DNA of 9,279 nt from Oribacterium sp. UBA5894 (lineage in GTDB: Bacteria > Bacillota > Clostridia > Lachnospirales > Lachnospiraceae). Shown piece after piece: positions 1-6,806 of the stretch. Made by a program: the position numbers and the translations under genes. Positions within the stretch are counted from its first letter, which is position 1. Every line of letters begins with the position of its first letter. Location: contig DJEQ01000041.1 of assembly GCA_002431355.1 (NCBI GenBank), forward strand, positions 1 to 9,279, in the 5' to 3' direction. The notes beneath the pieces were generated by a model, which searched no databases, was not told the origin of the DNA, and saw only the letters and a list, made by a program, of their open reading frames with translations.

Positions 1-227
1 TTCTGAATGATTTTCTGGATATCCTCCGTATACTGCTCCGGATGGAGCTCCTTATACTTTTCTTCGAAGCGGCGTGGGTACTTCCCACTGTAACGCTTTC
101 TGCGGTGATGAACAGGTGCCTGCTCTGGTGCCTCTGAAGAGGCACCTGCCTGGGCCATTCGGATATCATCCGGAAGAGAACGAAGCTTCTGCGCTTCCGT
201 ATCTTTATTCATAGGATCTGTTGTCAT
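1..227 (-). CDS. rsmH: RsmH-like 16S rRNA (cytosine-N4) methyltransferase, N-terminal part (cut by window edge)
   Basis: Only the first 75 codons are in the window; the 3' part lies beyond position 1. The ATG at 227 has a GGAG Shine-Dalgarno six bases upstream. The visible protein has a polar, low-complexity leader (residues 1-38, rich in Ala, Glu, Gln and Pro) followed by a basic block beginning HHRRKRYSGKYPRRF (40-54) and then EEKYKELHPEQYTEDIQKII. From memory this matches the N-terminal extension of a long RsmH variant of Clostridia and relatives, placed just before the conserved start of the methyltransferase domain. RsmH-type enzymes use S-adenosylmethionine to methylate C1402 of 16S rRNA in the decoding centre. 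No SAM-binding motif is inside the window, so the call rests on the extension alone. It follows fliB by 77 bases and probably belongs to the truA operon. The basic block may bind rRNA (inference). Confidence 0.65.
   Translation of the reverse strand, partial: MTTDPMNKDTEAQKLRSLPDDIRMAQAGASSEAPEQAPVHHRRKRYSGKYPRRFEEKYKELHPEQYTEDIQKIIQ
127..146. repeat. 20-base near-perfect palindrome inside the RsmH-like leader
   Basis: GGTGCCTCT at 127-135 and AGAGGCACC at 138-146 are exact reverse complements separated by two bases. A second copy of the left arm core (CAGGTGCC, 113-120) can pair with the same right arm region (GGCACCTG, 141-148). It falls in the low-complexity Ala/Ser/Glu/Pro linker of the reading frame. 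The pairing is directly visible; any function is unknown, and it may simply reflect repeated Ala/Pro/Glu codons. Confidence 0.5.
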
Positions 228-304
228 TTTTTACTCCACTTCTTTGATTGCATCGTGGCAGGGCTGCGCGAATGCTTTCAATGACAGCTTCTCTGCCAGG
301 GCGC

Positions 305-1324
305 CTATGAATCCAGCGCCTTCAGGAGACGGACATTCCCCTCGTCGTGCTCTACTTCCTTTGAAAAAAGGTGCGACAGGTCGATGACGTCCTCTACCAC
401 GAGGGTTCCCTGTCGGGTCCAGCGCTCATACAGCATGAACAGAAGTATCATCAGACTTCGATGGACGAGACAGAGTTCGATTTCAATATCGCCATCAAGA
501 CAGGTGTCAATGAAATAGCGATAGATGAAATACACAGCCAGCTTCGTGAACCAGGCATCAAGCTTTGTACCTTCGGCCTTTATCCACTGTGGAAGTGCAT
601 TCATAAAATGCGGATCCTCACAGGCCTGTTCGTATCTTTTCACCAGTGTATCCCACTCCGAACGCAGGGAGTCCAGATGCTTCATGCGTTCTACAAGAGC
701 CGGGAAATCCTCCTGCAGATAGCCGCGTTCCCGGTCTGCCACGGCCGGATCCAGTCCCTGCGCCGTGGATACAAGGGCACGAACATGCTGCATACGCTCC
801 GGAAAGGGAGTATCTTCGCTCTGCAGCAGCTGTATGCATTGATTTCGAAGTGCCAGTACTTCGATGAGGGTCTCTCGCTCCTCCTCCGTGATGTCCTCGC
901 CAGGCAGCTCATTTTCAGAACGAATATACTCGATGCGTTCACTTTCGGTAAAGAAGATCCGAGCGAGCTCCATGCAGCTCAGGCTCATGTCGATCTGCTC
1001 ATAATCTCCAATGTCCATGAAATACCGTGGATACTCTGTGCAGGTCTGGCAGAGGCTTTCTTCCCCGAGGGCAATGAACATCTCACAGAGATGATCCTTC
1101 TGGAGAAAGGGACAGTTTCCTTCCTTCGTCAGTGGAAAATAACATGCACCCTCCTCTTCACAGAGATGTGCCCGAAGCTTCTCAGCGAAGGGACCCTTCA
1201 GGGAGCGATAATAGGCGCTGGACTCTTCATCGACATCCACCTCCCAGCCTGCACAGCAGGTATCCTTGCATTGACCGCCGATGCAGCGGAACTTTTCATA
1301 ATACGATGGATATTCAATGATCAT
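305..1324 (-). CDS. fliB: FliB-like lysine N-methylase (flagellin lysine-N-methylase family)
   Basis: This 339-residue protein matches the FliB family, whose Salmonella member methylates surface lysines of flagellin. The N-terminal third is rich in cysteine: C14, C19, C23-C24, C55, C61, C71, C80, C92, C95 and C117, including the family-like stretch CIGGQCKDTCCAGW (14-27) and CQTCTEYPR (92-100). This spacing suggests a bound metal or iron-sulfur cluster, and I recall a report of a 4Fe-4S cluster in the Salmonella enzyme. The C-terminal two thirds are helical with no recognisable motif. The ATG at 1324 overlaps the dus stop as ATGA and has AAGGAG five bases upstream inside dus, which implies translational coupling. 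The ending (FSKEVEHDEGNVRLL) looks like a natural family terminus. No flagellar gene is in the window, so flagellin as the substrate is unproven; another lysine-bearing protein is possible. Confidence 0.8.
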   Translation of the reverse strand: MIIEYPSYYEKFRCIGGQCKDTCCAGWEVDVDEESSAYYRSLKGPFAEKLRAHLCEEEGACYFPLTKEGNCPFLQKDHLCEMFIALGEESLCQTCTEYPRYFMDIGDYEQIDMSLSCMELARIFFTESERIEYIRSENELPGEDITEEERETLIEVLALRNQCIQLLQSEDTPFPERMQHVRALVSTAQGLDPAVADRERGYLQEDFPALVERMKHLDSLRSEWDTLVKRYEQACEDPHFMNALPQWIKAEGTKLDAWFTKLAVYFIYRYFIDTCLDGDIEIELCLVHRSLMILLFMLYERWTRQGTLVVEDVIDLSHLFSKEVEHDEGNVRLLKALDS

Positions 1325-2286
1325 GTTGTCTCCTTCAGTGGGCAGCAGGCCATCAGATTTCGAACGGCTGCACGATAGCGCACGATGGTATCTGCCTTAC
1401 GGATCTCCTTCATATAATGCTCACCACCCTCGAAGGATTGACTGAGCCAGTTCCAGTACTCCTTCATTTTAAACAGGGTGTTTCGATCACTCTGCATTTC
1501 CCTCTGGTAATTTGTAAGAAGCGTCTCATGAAAGCACCTGAGCTCCTGAAGCGTTGCCCCTGCACCGCCACGAATTTCCCGTACCAGGGCAGGATCCATG
1601 AGAAGTCCCCGTCCGATCATGATGCAGTCAACGGATGGAAAGAGCTTTCTGATGCGTTCATAATCCTCTACATGAACAATGTCTCCATTATAGACCAGGT
1701 GGTGCTTCGACTCTTCAACGAAGCGGCGAAAGACATCAAGATGAACCTCTCCACGGTAGATCTGCTTCTGCACTCTGGGATGAACAATCAGATCGCTCAG
1801 AGGATAGCGATTGTAGACGCGGATCAGCTCTGCCGCTTCACTGGGCTCCCATGCACCGATGCGTGTTTTGACAGAAATGCGGACCTGCTGATCCAGTCCT
1901 CTCCGATGCAGCAGTTCGAAGCTTTCCTCCAGAAAGGCGTCCAGCTTCGCTGGATCCCGGAGCAGTCCGGCACCCTTTCCCTTTGCAACGACCGTACTGC
2001 TCGGACAGCCTGCATTGAGATTGACCTCCGTATAGCCGAGCGCCACCATCTCCTCAATGGCCCAGACGAACATTTCTGCATGATTCGTGATGATCTGCGG
2101 TACCACCTCCATGCCGACATTGTTTTCCGGAGCGACATCACGTTCTTCACGATGGGTGAACTGAAAGGTATCATTGGCGGATAAAAAGGGGGTGTAGAAA
2201 CGATCGATACCAGGAAATGCCGTCACATAAGCATTTCGAAAGCAGTATCCGGTGACACCCTCCATCGGAGCAAAATAAAATTTCAT
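1321..2286 (-). CDS. dus: tRNA-dihydrouridine synthase
   Basis: This FMN enzyme reduces uridine to 5,6-dihydrouridine in tRNA, using NADPH. The 321 residues form a TIM barrel of normal family length. Visible landmarks are FAPMEGVT (5-12, FMN site), LNAGCPS (90-96) with the catalytic proton-donor Cys94, VKTRIG (139-144) with Lys140, HPR (169-171), YNGDI (199-203) and IGRG (224-227), the last two binding the flavin phosphate. The N-terminal motif resembles the shorter Clostridia form more than classical DusB, so the exact uridine position modified cannot be assigned. The ATG at 2286 has AAAGGA about five bases upstream. It starts 13 bases after the patatin stop, and its own stop overlaps the fliB start by four bases. 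Together with truA and rsmH it puts three RNA-modification genes in one operon. Confidence 0.95.
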   Translation of the reverse strand: MKFYFAPMEGVTGYCFRNAYVTAFPGIDRFYTPFLSANDTFQFTHREERDVAPENNVGMEVVPQIITNHAEMFVWAIEEMVALGYTEVNLNAGCPSSTVVAKGKGAGLLRDPAKLDAFLEESFELLHRRGLDQQVRISVKTRIGAWEPSEAAELIRVYNRYPLSDLIVHPRVQKQIYRGEVHLDVFRRFVEESKHHLVYNGDIVHVEDYERIRKLFPSVDCIMIGRGLLMDPALVREIRGGAGATLQELRCFHETLLTNYQREMQSDRNTLFKMKEYWNWLSQSFEGGEHYMKEIRKADTIVRYRAAVRNLMACCPLKETT

Positions 2287-2299
2287 AGATTTCCTTTAA

Positions 2300-3163
2300 T
2301 TAAGCTAAAAAGTCACGAAGCGCCGAGAGACGTGCCTTTCCTTCACTTCGTCCCAGCTGATATACCCGTTCGAGCTCCTCCGGGTCATGCTCTACGCGAT
2401 GAATGCCAAGGGGCTCCGGCGGCTGAATCACGAAGACCTGCCCGTTTTTTTCTTTTTCATGTATATCCTCAAGCTCTTCATTATACATCTGATGCCGATG
2501 CTTCATGGCCTCATAGGTCAAGGGATACTGCCTCTGGATGGAATGGAAGGCCTGCAGGAACGGCTGTGGCTTCTTCCGATAGGCCCGATCCTGGGTGAGA
2601 ATTACGACATTCCGTGTATACCCGATATGCTCCATGAAGCGAAGCGGAATGGCGTTTGAGATGCCTCCATCCAGGTAGGTATGCCCCTGAATGGATACCG
2701 GTCTTGAAACCAGCGGCATCGAGGCACTGGCACGAAACCATTCCATCTCCTCAGTATCCGCACTTTTACACTCATGGTACACGGGTCTTCCCGTATCGAC
2801 ATCCGTAACAACCATATAGAACTTCATCGGGTTTGCGAGGAAGCTGTCCCAGTCAAAGAGGTCCAGCTTCTCTGGCACCTCGTGATAGCAGAAATCAGCA
2901 TTATACAGGTTCCCGGTCTTCAGGAGTGATTCAATGCTGCAGAAGCGTTTGTCCTTTGCAAAGCGTTTATTGTAACGAATCACACGGCCAATCTGCCGTG
3001 ACTTGAAATTACAGCCAAAGGTGGCACCCGCCGATACGCCGACCATACCGTCAAAACGGATATCCTCTTCCAGAAATACATCCAGTACACCTGCGGTGAA
3101 CATGCCACGCATCGCGCCACCTTCACAGATCAGTCCTCTCAGGGATCGTGTCTCATTCTCCAT
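2300..3163 (-). CDS. Patatin-like phospholipase/acyl hydrolase
   Basis: A patatin-fold serine hydrolase, probably an esterase or phospholipase acting on membrane lipids. Numbered from the ATG at 3163 (287 residues), it shows the glycine-rich oxyanion motif EGGAMRG (14-20), the nucleophile elbow GVSAG with Ser44, and the dyad Asp165 in DGG, so both catalytic residues are present. There is no signal peptide or membrane segment, so it should be cytoplasmic or peripheral. The overall look (patatin followed by a charged C-terminal helical region) is that of the YjjU/RssA-like bacterial group; the substrate cannot be read from sequence. A TTG two codons upstream (3169) keeps the frame open but lies one base from the Shine-Dalgarno; AAGAGG at 3171-3176 is seven bases from the ATG, which decides the start. 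It begins 37 bases after the L,D-transpeptidase stop. Confidence 0.88.
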   Translation of the reverse strand: MENETRSLRGLICEGGAMRGMFTAGVLDVFLEEDIRFDGMVGVSAGATFGCNFKSRQIGRVIRYNKRFAKDKRFCSIESLLKTGNLYNADFCYHEVPEKLDLFDWDSFLANPMKFYMVVTDVDTGRPVYHECKSADTEEMEWFRASASMPLVSRPVSIQGHTYLDGGISNAIPLRFMEHIGYTRNVVILTQDRAYRKKPQPFLQAFHSIQRQYPLTYEAMKHRHQMYNEELEDIHEKEKNGQVFVIQPPEPLGIHRVEHDPEELERVYQLGRSEGKARLSALRDFLA

Positions 3164-3200
3164 TGTCAAGCCTCTTCTCGATCAATCTGAAGGATCGCAC

Positions 3201-4001
3201 TTAAAATGAAGCGATGGACGCCTCATCTGGTACGATCATGATATAACAGCCATTGTGGCACTGCTGAAGGAGAGAAATCATATCACGCTCCTCTACAGAT
3301 ACGCAGCCCGCGGATCCCCATTCTGACGGATTTTTGCAATGAAGGAAAATCGCGGAGCCACGCTTATAGACCGTCGGCTGGATGTTAAATCCGATGGCCA
3401 TGGCATAGCGGTAGCAGATGGTATAGTCACTTAAGTGCTCCCCACTGATCGGTGTCATGCTTTCTACCCAGGTATTGTAGCTCTCCTTCTCGCCGGACCA
3501 GTAGGAATAGGGGGTTACATCCCGCCAGCTCATGGCTGTTCCCGGATTGCCGGCAATGCCAAAGGAAAACAGGATCGGGAAGGAACCCATCGGTGTTGTC
3601 TGATCGCCCTCCTGGCGCAGATTCCAGGCCTTGAGACCATTTCGGCCATAGCCGCAATAGGTATCCAGCGCACGCTTCCAGGAGCCATCTGCCTGCTGAT
3701 TGTAAAGTGAAAGGCGATGGTCGACCACCAGAATAATCTGATCTGTGATTTTTGCAGTGAGTGTCCCTGCGAGTGCCTGCGCTTTAGTGTCCTCCATTGT
3801 TTCAGAAGCAGAAAGTGCACGGTCTGTATTCAGAGTAGCATCGATCAGGGAAGCACTACGGCCTGTGTCAATGGTGGCCTGTGCTTCCGTGACAACGGGA
3901 GTGCCTATGGGCCCTGCTGCAGCAAACGCAGAAAGGGTACCTGTAAGAAGCAGTGCAGTGAAAAATACCAGCGAAGAGTTCAGAATATGTTTCGTTCTCA
4001 T
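3201..4001 (-). CDS. Secreted YkuD-type L,D-transpeptidase
   Basis: YkuD-family enzymes form 3-3 peptidoglycan cross-links or attach groups to meso-diaminopimelate through a catalytic cysteine, outside the membrane. Numbered from the ATG at 4001 (266 residues), a signal peptide covers about 1-29: basic MRTKH, a hydrophobic core, then a cut near SAFAAAG. A variable Ser/Thr/Ala-rich linker follows to about residue 85. The catalytic domain starts at IILVVDHRLSLY (89-100) and contains TPMGSFPI (136-143), IFLHC with His221, and GSAGCVSV with catalytic Cys233. The SxGC form differs from the classical SHGC but occurs in Gram-positive relatives. No peptidoglycan-binding or transmembrane domain is seen, so the product is either released or held only weakly. 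An in-frame ATG at 4022 overlaps truA; TAAAGGA, which includes the truA stop, acts as Shine-Dalgarno for the ATG at 4001 and favours that start. Confidence 0.9.
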   Translation of the reverse strand: MRTKHILNSSLVFFTALLLTGTLSAFAAAGPIGTPVVTEAQATIDTGRSASLIDATLNTDRALSASETMEDTKAQALAGTLTAKITDQIILVVDHRLSLYNQQADGSWKRALDTYCGYGRNGLKAWNLRQEGDQTTPMGSFPILFSFGIAGNPGTAMSWRDVTPYSYWSGEKESYNTWVESMTPISGEHLSDYTICYRYAMAIGFNIQPTVYKRGSAIFLHCKNPSEWGSAGCVSVEERDMISLLQQCHNGCYIMIVPDEASIASF

Positions 4002-4014
4002 TGACGTCCATCCT

Positions 4015-4791
4015 TTAATCATAATCTACCTTCATGAGACAGAGGCCTTTCGCTTCCATGGTTACCCCGGCCTTCGTACGATCTCTCGATGTCATTAGAT
4101 CCGCAAGTGACTCCGGACGTCTTTTTCCGAAGCCCACCTCGAGCAGGGTTCCGGTCATGATACGAATCTGATTCTGCAGGAATCCCGTTCCGTGGAAATA
4201 AAAGCGAATATAAGGACCATTTTCCGTGATTTCGACGGTGTCAATCTTTCGAACCGTGGACTTCCTCATTTTGCTGTTGCCACAGAAGCATTTAAAATCA
4301 TGCTCACCCAGAAGACAGGATGCCGCCTGTCTCATGGCCTGAAGATCCGGGTGCTTCGTAAGCACGGAAACATATTTTCGTTCAAAGACCGGCTTCTGCT
4401 CACTGTACCAGCAGCTGTAACGGTAGGTTTTTCCGGATGCCTTATAGCGACTGTGAAAGCGATCACCACAGAGCTTCAGCTCATTAATGCTGATGTCCTC
4501 CGGCAGATACTGGTTCATGTACCTGCGAATTTCATCTTCTGATTTATCTGTATCGAGCAGTACATTGGCCGTCATGGCCCGCGCATGAACACCTGCATCC
4601 GTCCGCCCGGCACCGATTACCGTAATGGGGAAAGAGGCCATGTCCCTGGGCTGATACTGTTCACCATAGATCATGCGGGTCAGCACCTGCTCAAGTTTCC
4701 CCTGTATGGTCAGATCCGTGTTCGGCTGATGCTCCCATCCGTAATAACGGGACCCATCATAGCTTACAATCATTTTATAGTTTCTTGTCAT
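4015..4791 (-). CDS. truA: tRNA pseudouridine(38-40) synthase TruA
   Basis: TruA isomerises uridines 38-40 of the anticodon stem-loop to pseudouridine. From the ATG at 4791 the protein is 258 residues, the normal family size. It opens with the family signature RNYKMIVSYDGSRYYGWEHQ (3-22), has TIQGKLEQVL (28-37), and carries the catalytic Asp65 in GAGRTDAGVHA (60-70). RFHSRY, ASGKTYRY and the C-terminal GTGFLQNQIRIMTG are also conserved. An upstream in-frame ATG at 4815 would lie only about eight bases from the predicted transcript start and has no good ribosome site, whereas GGAG at 4798-4801 is six bases from the ATG at 4791, so I choose the latter. It is the first gene of the six-gene unit and is followed after 13 bases by the L,D-transpeptidase. 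Confidence 0.97.
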   Translation of the reverse strand: MTRNYKMIVSYDGSRYYGWEHQPNTDLTIQGKLEQVLTRMIYGEQYQPRDMASFPITVIGAGRTDAGVHARAMTANVLLDTDKSEDEIRRYMNQYLPEDISINELKLCGDRFHSRYKASGKTYRYSCWYSEQKPVFERKYVSVLTKHPDLQAMRQAASCLLGEHDFKCFCGNSKMRKSTVRKIDTVEITENGPYIRFYFHGTGFLQNQIRIMTGTLLEVGFGKRRPESLADLMTSRDRTKAGVTMEAKGLCLMKVDYD

Positions 4792-4829
4792 TTTGTACTC
4801 CAGACTTTCCAGCATTGATGTTCCGAATC

Positions 4830-4859
4830 ATTGTAGCGCAGTGGGGGCACGAAGGTCAA
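4830..4859 (-). promoter_or_regulatory. SigmaA-type promoter of the truA operon
   Basis: Read on the minus strand, TTGACC (4859-4854) and TACAAT (4835-4830) are separated by 18 bases, each with one mismatch to the sigma70/sigmaA consensus. The expected start is near 4823, giving a leader of about 30 bases before the truA ATG. It lies downstream of the tsf terminator, so the truA operon should be transcribed independently of rpsB-tsf. I see no obvious operator or riboswitch between 4860 and 4948. Confidence 0.75.
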
Positions 4860-4948
4860 TTTACGAATCCATTAAACAGCAGCTGGAAAGTCCGGCAGAA
4901 AGTGAAAAGGCAGGCTGAGCGAATGTGCTTCGGAAGATAGAATGGCAT

Positions 4949-4980
4949 AAAAAAAGAGCCTCGGGATTTCCCGAAGCTCT
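4949..4980 (-). terminator. Rho-independent terminator after tsf
   Basis: On the minus strand an 11-pair stem (4980-4970 with 4965-4955; one G-U pair) closes a four-base AAAT loop and runs directly into seven thymines (4955-4949). It begins 15 bases after the tsf stop. This is a classical intrinsic terminator and ends the rpsB-tsf unit. Confidence 0.93.
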
Positions 4981-4995
4981 CCGGATAGCACCTTA

Positions 4996-5940
4996 TCAGT
5001 TCTTCTTTGCAGCTGCCTGCTGTGCAGCAACCTCTGCGGCGAAGTCCTCGTTCTTCTTCTCGAGGCCCTCACCGGTCTCGTAACGAACGAAGGTAACGAG
5101 CTGAATCTTAGCGCCCTGTGCCTTTGCAACAGAATCTACATACTGCTGAACGCTCTGCTTGCCATCCTCAGCCTTTACGTAGGTCTGATCAACCAGGCAG
5201 ATTTCCTTCAGCTCCTTATTCAGACGACCCTGAACCATGCCATTCAGTACCTTCTCAGGTGCGTTTGGCTTCTCGTTCTTTGCGGCCTCTGTAAGAATCT
5301 CAGTCTCGTGTGCAAGATACTCCTGATCCACTTCTGCACGTGTGGTGTACTTCGGGTTCAGTGCAGCGATCTGCATTGCGATGTTCTTCGCCATCTCGGT
5401 TACAGCGTCATTTACAACATCTGTCTTTACCTGAAGGATAACACCGATACGACCATTTGCGTGAATGTAGCCGGTAACGATACCATCGTTCTCTACAAGC
5501 TTATGGAAACGACGGATGTGCATGTTCTCACCGATGATGGAAATCTCCTCGGAAAGCTGCTCGGCAACGGTTCTGGTCTCATCAAGATTCCACTTCTCTG
5601 CAAGGAAAGCATCAATATCAGTTGCAGAAGTAGCCAGCGCCTGATCACAAACCTGCTCTACATAGGTCTGGAACTTTGCATTCTTTGCAACGAAATCGGT
5701 CTCGGCATTGACCTCAACCACAACACCGGTGTGCTGATCTGCAGAAACCTTTGCAAAAGAAACACCCTCTGCTGCAATTCTGCCAGCCTTCTTCTCTGCA
5801 CCTGCAAGGCCCTGCTCTCTCAGGAACTCTACAGCCTTATCCATGTCACCATCCGTTGCAGCAAGTGCCTTCTTGCAGGCCATCATACCTGCGCCAGTAA
5901 CGTCTCTTAACTCCTTGACCTGAGCTGCTGTAATTGCCAT
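4996..5940 (-). CDS. tsf: Translation elongation factor Ts
   Basis: EF-Ts is the guanine-nucleotide exchange factor that recycles EF-Tu-GDP to EF-Tu-GTP in the cytoplasm. The 314 residues start with a UBA-like domain (about 1-45, with VKELRDVTGAGMMACKKAL) and contain the EF-Tu contact motif TDFVAKN (81-87) at the start of the core. The second half includes the repeated core and coiled-coil region, giving the long EF-Ts form common in Clostridia. The ATG at 5940 is preceded by a perfect AGGAGG (5949-5954) at eight bases spacing. It follows rpsB after 116 bases that contain a strong hairpin, and is followed by an intrinsic terminator. In many bacteria pyrH and frr come next; here transcription ends. 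Confidence 0.99.
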   Translation of the reverse strand: MAITAAQVKELRDVTGAGMMACKKALAATDGDMDKAVEFLREQGLAGAEKKAGRIAAEGVSFAKVSADQHTGVVVEVNAETDFVAKNAKFQTYVEQVCDQALATSATDIDAFLAEKWNLDETRTVAEQLSEEISIIGENMHIRRFHKLVENDGIVTGYIHANGRIGVILQVKTDVVNDAVTEMAKNIAMQIAALNPKYTTRAEVDQEYLAHETEILTEAAKNEKPNAPEKVLNGMVQGRLNKELKEICLVDQTYVKAEDGKQSVQQYVDSVAKAQGAKIQLVTFVRYETGEGLEKKNEDFAAEVAAQQAAAKKN

Positions 5941-6005
5941 CTTTTTGTCCTCCTGGATCTATAACCATATGGGAGCCCTCATCGACTCCTTTAGAAACTA
6001 GAAAA

Positions 6006-6044
6006 GCCAGCATTCTTCAATTTATGAAATTGTCGAATGCTGGC
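6006..6044 (-). promoter_or_regulatory. rpsB-tsf intergenic hairpin (possible attenuator)
   Basis: GCCAGCATTC and GAATGCTGGC (6006-6015 and 6035-6044) form a perfect 10-pair stem. After a two-by-two mismatch a further six pairs (6018-6023 with 6027-6032) lead to a three-base loop. On the minus strand the stem is followed by TTTTCTAGTTT, an interrupted T-tract, so it could terminate part of the transcripts or act as a processing or stability element, making tsf less abundant than rpsB. Pairing is visible; the effect is inferred. Confidence 0.6.
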
Positions 6045-6056
6045 GTTATCAATTCA

Positions 6057-6806
6057 TTAAGCCTCAGTAGAAACGACGGTCTCATCCTCTGCAGTTGCTG
6101 CTGCAGCCTCTTCCTCTGTCATATCGCCCTGCTTAGCCTCGATTACGGCATCGGCCATCTTGCCAACGATCAGCTTGATAGCACGGATAGCGTCATCGTT
6201 TCCTGGGATTACATAATCAAGCTCCTCAGGATCAGCGTTGGTATCTGCAATACCGAAAAGGGTAATGCCGAGGTTATGAGCCTCCTTCACGCAGATCTTC
6301 TCCTTCTTCGGATCAACAACGAAGATCGCATCCGGAATCTGCTTCATATCCTTGATACCACCGATGTTTGCCTCGAGCTTCTCCCACTCCTTCTTGATCA
6401 GAGCAACTTCCTTCTTCGGAAGCACATCAAATGTGCCGTCCTCTGACATCTTCTCGATCTGCTTCAGACGCTCGATACGTGTCTGAATGGTCTTGAAGTT
6501 TGTAAGCATACCGCCGAGCCATCTCTCGTTTACATAGAACTCACCGCAACGAAGAGCCTCTGCCTTTACAGCATCCTGTGCCTGCTTCTTCGTACCAACG
6601 AAGAGAACCGTGCCGCCATCCTGTACAAGCTTCACCATAGCGTTGTAAGCATCGTCTACCATCTTTACGGTCTGCTGAAGATCGATGATGTGAATACCAT
6701 TACGCTGTGTGTAGATGTACGGAGCCATCTTCGGGTTCCATCTTCTGGTCTGATGACCAAAGTGTACGCCAGCCTCAAGGAGCTGCTTCATTCCAATTGC
6801 ACTCAT
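6057..6806 (-). CDS. rpsB: 30S ribosomal protein S2
   Basis: S2 sits on the 30S subunit at the head-body junction and is needed for S1 binding or mRNA handling and for late assembly. The 249-residue protein begins MSAIGMKQLLEAGVHFGHQT and shows RRWNPKMAPYIY (21-32), the coiled-coil region, VGTKKQAQ (70-77) and RWLGGMLTNF (95-104), all hallmark S2 blocks. It ends in an acidic, alanine-rich tail that is variable in the family. Two in-frame ATGs lie close together, at 6812 and 6806; the AGGAGG at 6814-6819 is seven bases from 6806 but only one from 6812, so 6806 is the start. It leads the rpsB-tsf unit behind a strong promoter and a leader of about 138 bases, a layout typical of ribosomal protein genes controlled by their own product. 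Confidence 0.99.
   Translation of the reverse strand: MSAIGMKQLLEAGVHFGHQTRRWNPKMAPYIYTQRNGIHIIDLQQTVKMVDDAYNAMVKLVQDGGTVLFVGTKKQAQDAVKAEALRCGEFYVNERWLGGMLTNFKTIQTRIERLKQIEKMSEDGTFDVLPKKEVALIKKEWEKLEANIGGIKDMKQIPDAIFVVDPKKEKICVKEAHNLGITLFGIADTNADPEELDYVIPGNDDAIRAIKLIVGKMADAVIEAKQGDMTEEEAAAATAEDETVVSTEA

Noticed and set aside
371..1378. Long plus-strand open frame opposite fliB
   Set aside because: The opposite strand encodes a recognisable FliB-family protein with its own Shine-Dalgarno; the plus-strand translation has no family features.
1417..2184. Long plus-strand open frame opposite dus
   Set aside because: It is the complement of a dus gene with all its catalytic motifs; the plus-strand protein is unrecognisable and has no supporting signals.
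3163..3169. TTG start for the patatin-like gene, two codons upstream of the ATG
   Set aside because: It lies only one base from the AAGAGG ribosome site, whereas the ATG is at the normal seven bases.
5308..5910. 200-codon plus-strand open frame opposite tsf
   Set aside because: It is the complement of a highly conserved EF-Ts gene; the Cys- and Leu-rich translation is typical of a shadow frame.
5959..5982. Seven-codon open frame (MRAPIWL) upstream of tsf, considered as a leader peptide
   Set aside because: Its GGAG is only three bases from the ATG, and there are no regulatory codons or a following attenuator, so it is most likely chance.
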